Assembly (NCBI GenBank): GCA_025094145.1
Contig: JALLLS010000122.1
Span: 1-64,000 of the forward strand
Length of the DNA: 64,000 nt
From: Spinellus fusiger
Lineage: Eukaryota > Mucoromycota > Mucoromycetes > Mucorales > Phycomycetaceae
Direction: 5' to 3'
The first letter of the stretch is position 1, and every line of letters starts with the position of its first letter. This document shows, piece after piece, positions 55,085 through 64,000 of the stretch. The notes beneath the pieces were generated by a model. It saw nothing but the letters and a program-made list of their open reading frames with translations, was not told where the DNA came from and made no database searches. A program made the translations under genes and the position numbers.

Positions 55085-57164
55085 GTTTACTCAATAAATT
55101 GGTTGATGTTAAAGTTTCAATTATAATGTTAAAAAATAAACTATTAAAGCAACAGAAGTCAATGGCTAATTTAGATAATAGACATAGGCCTAGAATCAAA
55201 GTATTCTTATCTACAGGTTTTATCATGTTTTAAACAATTGAGCTATATTGTAAATTCCACATCGATACCAAATACTGATAGTTTGGTTGATAGATTAAGC
55301 TTGTTTATTTACTTTTATCTATAAATCTACAAACTATTTATCTAAAGATGGAAACAAAGTGACATATTGGGATTTTTCTTGTAAAAAACGCATGTATTCT
55401 GTAAATTTGTTTATAATATACAGAGTTGTAAGCGTCAAACAAAAAAAAAACAAGCAATCTGAAGCATTGATATAGTCATGATAAACACATACACACTAAG
55501 TATACCATATATAATAAATATAGTAGATATGTCTTATCAAGATTAGATATAGCTAATACACCACTTTATAGTGTAAATCAACTTTGGTTAAGTGCCAAAT
55601 ATTAGACGATTCTTTAAAATGGGATTAGATCGCGAATTTTTAGAATTTTTTTTTCTTGCACGATAAAATACAGAAAGCATAATTAATAATCAAATCTTAG
55701 ATAGTTTACCTGTATAATGAGTTTCTATCAGTCATTCAACTGAGATTCAGACAATAGTTGGGAGGGAAGAGAGGGGAAAAGAGAGGATAGACCAATGGAC
55801 TTGGACTTTTTCTTGATTTAGTAGTGCCTTTAGGGTTGTCACATTTTCTTTTGTGATACCTAAAAAATTGCTATAGGTGAGTGTCATTTTCTATCAAAGA
55901 CAATTCTTGAATTGAGAGATAAGGTTATTGATATAAGATGTGTACATCTTTGTGATTTTATAGAGAGAGATGTGTTAAGCATCTCATTATTTGATCATAG
56001 TGTAAAATATATGTTGACAATCATCTTCATTCTAGAGTTGATAAATCAAAATATACACGGAGAGTACATATGTGTAAAAGACTATTGTATTGGTATTATG
56101 GCCAAGATATTGAAAAACAGGTAGACATTGAGACTTCCAACCAGTATCGCGTAAAAATGGTTTAGTTATCATTGTTTTGGTTTAATTATCATCTGAAAAA
56201 CTTGTTATAGTTTCCTATAGAATCAAATACATGTAGGGACCCTAAGCTGCTTCTACAAACATGTTGCATTATTTTTTACTTCATTTATTTTTTACTGAAT
56301 AGGTAGCATCTCTGGTTTAGAGAAATGAATAAAAATGCAATAAGATGAGATAGATATTTTATTTTTAATAACACTATTCAATAGTATCAGTTACTATTTA
56401 CCATATATTAATATGATGGTGTCTTCAATAGTCTTGAGTTCAAAGGTACTATGTCGATGATAGAGTGTTTCTTGCGAGTGTCTAACATATTAGTAGCCTT
56501 CTCCTCTAGGTTATTTTAAACTACAACTGACGTATATCCAATATTGAGAAATGATACTACAGCAATATTCAGAAAAAAAAGTTATATTCAGTAAGAAAAT
56601 CAATCTGTTTAACTTAAATGTCTGCACGCGTCCAATAAATAAATAAATAATAGTCCAGTTTTTAGTTTTTGATTGTCCATAAAAAAATTCAGTCTAATTT
56701 TAGGCTAGAAACTTGTATATAGTCAAAAATATGCAAACGGCCATTTTTTGTATATTCACACACAAATGCTAACTTTTAATAATGGTAAAAAGACTTCCTG
56801 CCTCTTATTAGAAAGTGTTTTGTATTGTAAAATGAATTGAGACTATTTTTTGGAGACATCCATTAATTATAGTATTTGTGAATAATTGTTTGAAAAATGC
56901 GAAAAAGGTTATTTTATTTCAGGATATTACTACGTTGTTCTGAGTCTATTGTGTCTTACACAATTCATAACTCTTCAACCTATCTACCGTTTAAGTAGGC
57001 TTACACTACAATACAGACACTGTATATCTTAAGAAAAGACCCGCCTTATTGCTTTCTTCAGTCTATCTATATTATTATTTAAATCTATACTTTAAGATGT
57101 TCATTTTCATAATTTTAAAGAATGTCTACTTACTCATAAGTTTGATAAAGATATTTTTGCTATG
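55085..57164. other. AT-rich region without recognisable gene
   Basis: About 2 kb. A 70-codon top-strand frame at 55912-56124 has no motif. A short AATAAATAAATAAATAA run is at 56636-56650. I recognise no repeat copy here. Confidence 0.45.
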
Positions 57165-57638
57165 CTTTATCCACTTGTTGTATTTCTTTTGCTACTAAAC
57201 AAGATTGAATGCCACGATCCTTGAGAAAACCATTCAGTGTCGAAGAAGAAACTTTGTTTGTCATGTTTTCGCAGATGGCAGCTTTTGTTTGAAAAGGATT
57301 TCGGTGGATTTCTCTTATCAATTCTCTTGCATCTCTCTCATTAATTTTTTCTTTCTTCCCGACTTTGGTGCATTTTCTATAGTGCCTGTCTTGTGGTACC
57401 GCTTCAATATCTTGCCAATGGTAGATGAGTCCATATTTAACATTCTGGAGATCTCAGCATTGCTCCTTTTATTTATTATAGACTCATTTACAACTGTAGC
57501 CCTACTTTGAGGACTGGTGTATTTTCCAGATAAAACAGAGGTTTTTCTAGGAGGGGAAGCGGAATGACCAACAAAAGATTGAGACATAAAAAAAAGTGAG
57601 CTCAGGAACAACGGACTTTGTACATCATAATTTTCCAT
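57165..57638 (-). mobile_element. Tc1-like transposase N-terminal fragment
   Basis: Bottom-strand frame from 57638 encodes ...INKRSNAEISRMLNMDSSTI and KILKRYHKTGTIENAPKSGR, the first helix-turn-helix of a Tc1 transposase with its RYxxTG link, then (after a frame change) KAAICENMTNKVSSSTLNGF, the second one. The catalytic domain does not follow. It is distinct from families A-C. Degenerate. Confidence 0.75.
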
Positions 57639-58369
57639 GGACTGACTTTATAAAATGTATATTAATCAAATGCAGTCACAGAGAAATAAGCATAAATGGG
57701 ATGCTTTCAAAATGCCGATGAACATAAATTAAAATACAGCGAAATAAAAAATTATTTTAATCTATAAATCCAGGTACTCTTTAACTAAGAAAATACAAAG
57801 AATACTATGTCTTAACTCTCCATCAAATTAAAAACATTTAGTATTAATTTTTGTTTTGTTTTTGTTTATGGAGAGTATAAAATAATTGAACATAATAATT
57901 TCATTAAGTAATTGTCCTTCATCAATAACGGGTTTTATCTTCAAATGATACTAAATTGTCGACACTGTAAAAGATGTCATTAGGTCAGTTTTTTTAAAAC
58001 CTGTATTTAACAAAAAAAGATAGATAAGGGATTAAATCTGATAACCTTAGATACTCCTTTCCGTAATAGGTTTCATGTAGGTTTTTACTAATACTTGCTG
58101 TTTATCAAGAATAAAACAAGCTGTTTATTACAAATACTCTAGTTGGATATCTATAGATTTTTTCAAAAGATAAAGTAGTAGGCAAAAGAGAGTAAGATAT
58201 AAAAGTAAACTAGATTACATACGGTTACACCCAATCTAATTCAATACTTTTGAAAATAAATATCAAGACAAAAGATAGGACATGTTCAATATCAAATAAA
58301 ACTCTTTACATTTGATCTAGAAGCTTCAAACTTAAGCACATCAAAGCTCAACATTTTTATTTATCGAAA
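57639..58369. other. AT-rich spacer
   Basis: Over 700 bases with no open frame of interest and no block matching other parts of the window. Confidence 0.45.
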
Positions 58370-60700
58370 ATATAATAATAATAAGAATTAATACTTTGTA
58401 TACGCTCCTTCGGCATCAGTAATATATACCCTTTTTTCCTCAATTTTTCTTTCCAAGGCCCATCAGACATGTTCAATTAGGTTTAAACAAGAGCTTTGTT
58501 CAGGCCATTAATCAAAGCACTTTGTTTGATAAAGTGACCCTCAACAAGTAACCGGACGTTTTCAAATGTTTTATTTTTATTTTTTTATTTAAAATTCATA
58601 CTTTTCTTAATAGTGTAATATTTTCATGAATTTATTAGCTAAAGAGATAAGACCTTCAATGTATAAAGATAGTAGTGATTATAATATATAACAGTAGTTT
58701 ATATTGAAAGGTTATTTAGTAACCATCATTAGTCCTTGGCATTAATGACTATCTAGCATCTCCGCTCCATGCTGGCAATGTGGGTGTCTGTCACTTCTTT
58801 AGATATTTTACCCTATTCCAGCATCAGGACAGCCTCCAACTTTTGTTTAGTAGAATATAACCTTTCTTCCTAGTGACATTCAATTAATCCCATAGACGCT
58901 CAATTGGATTGATATTGTGATTATGTAAGGGCCATTAAAGAGTCATTACTATACCATTAATTACTATCTAATTGAGTTGCATTGTTCTTATGGGGTCTAG
59001 CGTTGCTCTCTTATAAGCAATAAATGACTTCAGGGTTTGGGAGACATGTATGAATTTATGGCAGTATACTTCTCCTAAGACAATGTAATTGTTGGAGTTT
59101 ACTGTACTCTCCACTACGATCCATCTCCCAATACCCTCCTCACTGAAGTAGCCACATACCATCACTCTAACACCTCCAGACTACCTTGTTTCCAAATTAT
59201 CCTTGAGATGGAAGGCTATACCATACTGTCTTATGACTTTAATTACCTTTCATAGCTTATCAGATCTACTATGGACTCATTAGACCAGATAACCTCTTGC
59301 TACTGCTCATGGGTTCAACCAATGTGCTTACAGACCTACTGGAGTCTTGCCTTTATGCTATTATTTGTCAAAGAGGCTTTATCACTGGACTGAATGAATG
59401 AAAGCCCATTTCATCGAGGTTCTTCTTCAAAGTTGGTCTTGATGGCCATGATGGTTTCCTTGGTCTGGTAGGAATTTCTCATAACTGTTCTTCTCAACAA
59501 TCGGAGGACCCTGTCGTATAAATTTCTTCATCGGCCACTCTTGGGAAAAAGTACCACCAAGCTTGTTTCTTTGTAGTGCTTCACTATGTTTCATATAGTG
59601 GAAGTAGCCATATTGAACATGCAATATGTCTCGACCATGGTAGTGTTCATGTTCAACACCTAGTACAAGATAGCCAAACGAGTTTCAAAGCTAGTCTATT
59701 TCTCATACATCTCGGGGGTCTTGGTGAAGATGTTCATAGTGTTGAATGAGTCAGACATTATATGAAAAGAGGTGTTATGAAAAAATAAGAAATAGTATAT
59801 GTTATCTTTTAATATAGAAACAGCCTTTGGATTTGGAAACGTCCGGTTACTTGTTGAGGGTCACTTTATGTCTCTTTCCACCATCTAGTATAGGCCCCAG
59901 TATGACGGCTAGCACTTTCTTCCTTTAACAGAAACTTACTAGCCAAAAACTGATGTATTCGTCTTGGTTTACAGTGCCATCAACAAAGACCCATAGGCCA
60001 AATCCGTCCACCCAAAAACAGCTCTAAAGCATGACTCCAACACCTCCAAACTTCGTTATTAGAACACTATGATTAGAATAATAACGTTCTCCAACTTTTC
60101 TGATGACACGAGCACCTCTATCTTTCTCTTTCATCGTGTACCTGGACTCATTAGACAAGACCACACCTCTTTACTGATCACTCATCCAATTGACATGTTC
60201 TTTAACTCAAAAAAGCCGTTTCTCTTTGTGTTTTTCAGTTAAGGATATCTTTTGATCTACAGAAGAAGATACACACCCTAACCACTTACAGTAGCTGATA
60301 AGGGTGTTTCTACATACATCCACTTGAAAGTTTACCATCTCTAATTTTAACTGGTTATACAAGAAGAATGAATCCTTTCTAATAACCTTTTCCAGATGTC
60401 TGAATTCCCTCTTATTAGCTCTTGTTTTATTATTTATTTTCCATGACCCTTCAAACACAATGACGATCTATGTTCTTTAATGTTTCTGATATTGTTTTGA
60501 AATGTGGGCTTTTTCATCTCAACTATGCTTGCAATGCCAAACAACTCAGCTTTAATCTAGTCTTCAACAGGTAATAGATTCCCCATAGCCTTTTATCTTT
60601 TGCTTTATCCTATTTTCCACAGATCTGAGTTTCTGAGTATCTATCTGACATACTATGTTGGCTTAATAGTATTTAGAAAGAAAAAGTTTTATGCGAAAAA
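58370..60700 (-). mobile_element. Tc1-like element, family D, split by a nested Tc1
   Basis: Two halves of one decayed bottom-strand Tc1: C-terminal part at 58370-58529 and the rest at 59869-60700 (with the complement of SNESRYT near 60140, the first catalytic motif with Asp replaced by Asn). They are separated by the complete family C element at 58532-59866, and TA at 58530-58531/59867-59868 is the duplicated target. Frames are broken throughout. The right terminus near 60700 is not certain. Confidence 0.68.
58532..59866 (-). mobile_element. Tc1/mariner element, family C, full length, nested
   Basis: A 1,335-bp element with about 35-bp terminal inverted repeats, AAGTGACCCTCAACAAGTAA at left and its complement at right (59830-59866), nearly perfect, and TA on both sides. 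Transposase pieces on the bottom strand (59165-58968, VCGYFSEEGIGRW; 59624-59427) are interrupted by many stops. The long, well-preserved inverted repeats contrast with the ruined gene, so it may still be mobilised in trans. Relatives: 1-625 and 26953-27640. Confidence 0.88.
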
Positions 60701-61981
60701 AAAAAGGGTTTTTTTATTTTTATTTTTTTATTTTCAAGCACATGTTTTAAATAGAAATGAAAAATAGCCTTCTCTCAAGTGAGAAAGAGATGATGAGAGT
60801 TTTGGCCAAAAACAAGACGAGCACCACAACCAGTCAGAAAAGGTCCGCCGAAACTTCACATCTGTCAAAATCAGAAAAAGTGAAGGGTTAGCTTTAGACG
60901 GTTCAGGCCTTCACAACGGATGCTTAAGAAAGCGTATCCACAAAGAGAAAAAAAGATATGGGTGGACATTTGAAGCCATCCTACACAACTATGAGTGACC
61001 AGTAAGTTATAAATAAATAAGAGCAAGCCATTAAAGAAACATATACTTGGAAACAATGATCATCATACATACATATAGCAGGGGCGTCCTTACACTGTCA
61101 CCAAAGAAGTGAACCTCTAAAGGACTAAGTAGAATCTCTGTATATAATTTGATTTAAAGAGGATAAGAAGAAGATGTGCCTATATATATTTAAAAACAAA
61201 ACAAAAACAAAACAAAACAGTTTAATAAATAGCTTTCAGTTTCGATTATTTCATTGTCATTCACTTTTACCAATTATAACATTAAGTGTGATTAATAATA
61301 GATTGAGTTTTTATTTTATTTTTATTTTTTAAATAGAAATAAAGGTATTATAAGTACTAGTTTATGACAGGGTTTCATTCTTACTTTTAATAAGAATGTT
61401 TTGTCGTTGGTTGACCATTGCTAGCTGATATGGAGCCCTTTCTTTCATAGCCCATGGAAAGAGTTTTCTCCAGTCTACAGAAACACTCGTATTCCATAGT
61501 TTTCACACAAGTTAAAGAGCATGTTTAAAATTCAATCTAGCAACCATTTTATCATTCCAAAGACAGCGAAAATAAACCTTAACAGTAGTCTCACTAGGTT
61601 AGTTTATTAGTATTAGTATTAGTATTTATTTCATTACTGTCTTTTATATGTCAATGATAGATTGTAATTTAAGATAATATATTATTTGCGAAATACAATA
61701 CAATAGGATAGAATGAACAACGATGAGTAAATAGTTCTTTGTCATGGTTGAGGAGTGGTTCTTTTACAATGGTCATAAAGCTGAAAATACTCTATGGACA
61801 CTCCAACAGCTGTTCAACTCTAAATTAATATATTATGCTCTACAAAAAAAAGTAATGAGTTACTGGTAAAACAATCGTCCACTACCTTTATTAAAGTGTC
61901 TATAAAAAGTTCCTTTTCTTTATCCTTCCTTCTCTTCTTTGTTCTTTATTCCTGCATACTCTTTTCTCTTTATTTTTCAAA
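60701..61981. other. Intergenic region upstream of the small three-exon gene
   Basis: T-rich then A-rich simple stretches (60705-60735, 61195-61220, 61310-61330) and a TTAGTA repeat (61604-61626). 61890-61981 is the probable promoter and leader of the gene at 61982, with a TATAAAAAG box at about 61901-61909. Nothing else recognised. Confidence 0.45.
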
Positions 61982-62382
61982 ATGTTTTTCAAAGGTTTGA
62001 TCGACCGTATTATCAATACAGTCTACGAAATAAAACAAGAGGAGAAGCAAGAGGAGAAGCAAGAGGAGAAACAAGGTATTATATTTACTGAACATCCTTG
62101 TTTCTATTTTATTAGTTTATAATGTATGAGTGCATTTAGCAATAACATACAAAGACAGTGAGAACATTGAACACCACAACAGGCGTCACCATGTTTCTAG
62201 TCAATATATATCGACTTCACGCCAAGGTATAGTTGTGGACTTGTTATGACTAAAGATGATTTTAACTTTGATTTTATTTAGTCGGCACAAAAGACAAGAA
62301 TAAGACAGATTTAGAAAAACACAATTCTAAACGACAAAGGAAAGAAGCAAGAGAAACAGAAAGAGGGCTTTGTCCGATGTAA
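61982..62382 (+). CDS. Small charged protein of unknown function (93 residues)
   Basis: Three exons, 61982-62075, 62140-62226 and 62282-62382, with GTATTA/GTATAG donors and TTTAG acceptors, all in phase. A TATA-like box lies 75 bp upstream, and a C/T-rich leader precedes the ATG, as in strongly expressed fungal genes. The product starts MFFKGLIDRIINTVYEIKQE, continues with three EEKQ repeats, a His-rich patch (EHHNRRHHVSS), and ends in a Lys/Arg-rich tail (KRQRKEARETERGLCPM). I know no family. Just past the stop another frame continues RCNSRGKFDKTSRSHPCPHH, so the true 3' end could be different (frameshift or alternative acceptor). It may be a genuine orphan gene or a relic of a transposon-encoded protein. 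Confidence 0.5.
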
Positions 62383-63574
62383 TAGCCGTGGAAAATTCGA
62401 TAAGACATCCAGATCACATCCATGTCCTCATCATAACAATAAGCCTACAGAAATATAGAGGCTTTCCAACTTACCGAGAACTCATGTACAAGCCACTAGA
62501 AGATTGAACGAGAGGCCCTTCTTAAACCAGAGTATAGAGCTCTCTTCACATATAGAAGAATCTAAATGAATAACATGTTAAGAAATTGAAATGATTTGTG
62601 CACATCTACCTTTTTTTTTATTTTTTTTTTATATTTTTTTTATATATATCTAAATTCTTATACACTATCTTGTCAATGTGTGTATCATACTGTTATATTA
62701 CAATAGCTTCATTAACATCAACAGAGAAGACTATACCATTTCAATAATCTCAAAGGAAAGTGATGTATCATTATATCAACTGTCTTTATATTTATACGTT
62801 TCTTAATGGATACCAAGAGCAACTATTACGGCATGAATGGTCCGACTTGTATCGACAGGAACATCCGAGCTCTTGGAGTATTCTATTCCAATATTAAAGT
62901 GACCTATACACCTTGTTTATTGATGCAGCTACTCTTTCTACCTTGTAACGTCTTATTTCAGTGAACATTGCCAGTCAATTCTACACTGTTAATAGTAATA
63001 AAGTTCCTCCTTGGAACCAGTGTTACTCATCTTCCTACAGAGACAATGAATAAGAGTGTTTAATTGTTTAATATCTTTCTTTTCTCAGCAGTAATAAACT
63101 TCACTCGGATAAAGTAAAAGAAGACATCATCAACTAGAGATACATTCTTTTCTTCTTCCCATCCCGATAAAAGCCTAAGAGATGTGCATGTGTGGACAGA
63201 ACAGATATAAATGTTCATTGAAGAAATAAAATCAAGTTTCCAGAGTAGACACAGTGATGATCATTTACTTTGATCAGTAGTGTATAGTCACTTTATCAAG
63301 CCTGCTACTGCTACTGCTACTGCTACTGCTACTGCTACTAGCAAAAAAAACAATGTATAGGATAGATACAACAGAGGAAGCACCATGGAGCCTATAATAA
63401 TAGCAGTACAATGACTATGGCTATGATTTCACCAGAACCACCGGCTAGGATGTACCTTCAAAAGTACAGACTACAGAATCCCCTCCCCTCCCTTCTTTCA
63501 AAGTCACAACGACTGCTGTTTTACTGATTCCTTGTTTACTATTTTGACTGTACTCTTCTCTTTCTCACCTCATT
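62383..63574. other. Intergenic region before uL14m
   Basis: Contains a Cys/His-coding stretch just after the small gene (62383-62457), T-rich runs at 62610-62650 and a CTGCTA hexamer repeat at 63302-63340. 63540-63574 (TCTTCTCTTTCTCACC) is the pyrimidine-rich leader of the ribosomal protein gene. No other gene is supported. Confidence 0.5.
63302..63340. repeat. (CTGCTA)n hexamer repeat
   Basis: Six or so uninterrupted CTGCTA units, about 235 bp upstream of the uL14m start codon. Confidence 0.92.
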
Positions 63575-64000
63575 ATGATTGGATTGAAAGGCACTATGAA
63601 TGTCATTGATAACTCAGGCGCTATTGTTGCCGAGTGTATCCGAGTGTTGAGTGGTGCACGTTTTGCTAGAGCTGGTAACATTGTCTTTTTCTCTTTTCCT
63701 TACAAGGCAGTACAGCTGAAACAACCCTTCTAGGTGATGAAATTGTATGTGTTGTGAAGCGTGCCCGTCCTATTAACCCTAGTCTTATCGGTACCCAAGC
63801 TGCTACTCAGAAAGTGAAAAAGGGAGATGTCCGTCATGCCCTTATTGTTCGTACAAAGAAGGAAATGAGTCGTCCTGATGGTCGTTATATTCGCTTTGAT
63901 GATAATGCATGTATTCTCCTGAACCAAAAGAAAGAGCCTCTTGGTACTCGTATTTTGGGTGTAGTATCAGCAGAATTAAGAATGAAGAACTGGATGAAGG
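63575..64000 (+). CDS. Mitochondrial ribosomal protein uL14m (partial at window end)
   Basis: Exon 1 63575-63674 and exon 2 from 63734 past the window edge, joined in phase (GCT G | GT GAT) across a 59-nt intron ending CTTCTAG. The product reads MIGLKGTMNVIDNSGAIVAE, CIRVLSGARFARAGDEIV, VVKRARPINP, KGDVRHALIVRTKKEMSRPD, ACILLNQKKEPLGTRILGVV, AELRMKNWMK, the bacterial-type L14 fold (uL14, Mrpl38 in yeast) of the large mitoribosomal subunit, where it forms a bridge to the small subunit. The match runs from the first residue and lacks an N-terminal extension, as in yeast Mrpl38. Only the last dozen or so codons are missing. Confidence 0.92.

Noticed and set aside
55912..56124. 70-codon top-strand frame
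   Set aside because: No ATG at its start, no motif, AT-driven composition.
60780..61020. A possible non-coding RNA or tRNA-like segment (GC-richer patch)
   Set aside because: No cloverleaf, B-box or snoRNA box could be assembled; left as unannotated intergenic DNA.

Overview
The window is from a fungal nuclear genome, most likely an early-diverging, repeat-rich member of the Mucoromycota (Mucorales-like). Reasons: AT-rich DNA; protein genes split by short introns (about 41-90 nt) with GTAAGT-like donors and CTAAT-like branch sites; a eukaryotic tRNA-Gln; fungal proteins (a CreA/Mig1-type repressor, an RRM-Pumilio protein of the Jsn1/Puf2 type, CLASP, exosome Rrp43, an RNF5-type ER ubiquitin ligase, mitochondrial uL14m); and a dense load of Tc1/mariner elements, LINEs and solo LTRs. 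The species assignment is inference.

Layout. 1-23,900 is mostly transposon territory. It holds two near-identical cytochrome P450 genes in direct orientation 9.6 kb apart (1052-3003 and 10668-12618), separated by LINE, Tc1, LTR and an unrecognised repeat family here called X. Next comes a 4-kb LINE (15314-19361) with a perfect 13-bp target-site duplication and one nonsense codon in ORF2, a second X copy, and the relic of a Fanzor (eukaryotic TnpB-like) nuclease at 22164-22608. 24,373-44,721 is a gene-rich island: bZIP factor (+), two Tc1 remnants, RRM-PUF protein (-), RNF5-like E3 (-), CLASP (+), Rrp43 (-), a CreA-like zinc finger (+) and a possible small Cys/His-rich gene (-). 44,722-61,981 is again repeats: an internally deleted LINE that still carries ORF1, the second copy of a 2.1-kb duplicated segment (Tc1 plus a 714-bp element with long inverted ends), tRNA-Gln, LINE-B debris, a LINE fragment with a nested solo LTR, and a Tc1 nested inside another Tc1. 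The right edge has a small three-exon gene (61982-62382) and the start of mitochondrial uL14m (63575 to the end of the window).

The host genes are unrelated housekeeping and regulatory loci and do not form a pathway. The P450 pair is the only gene family expanded here. The main interest lies in the transposons. Three of four LINE-A copies have their 5' ends 7-18 bp from the outer tip of a Tc1 element. Inverted-ended LTR-like repeats flank the tRNA gene on both sides. X shows conserved coding patches with no family I recognise. Coordinates of spliced genes come from checking donors, acceptors and phase by eye; they have not been tested against transcripts.
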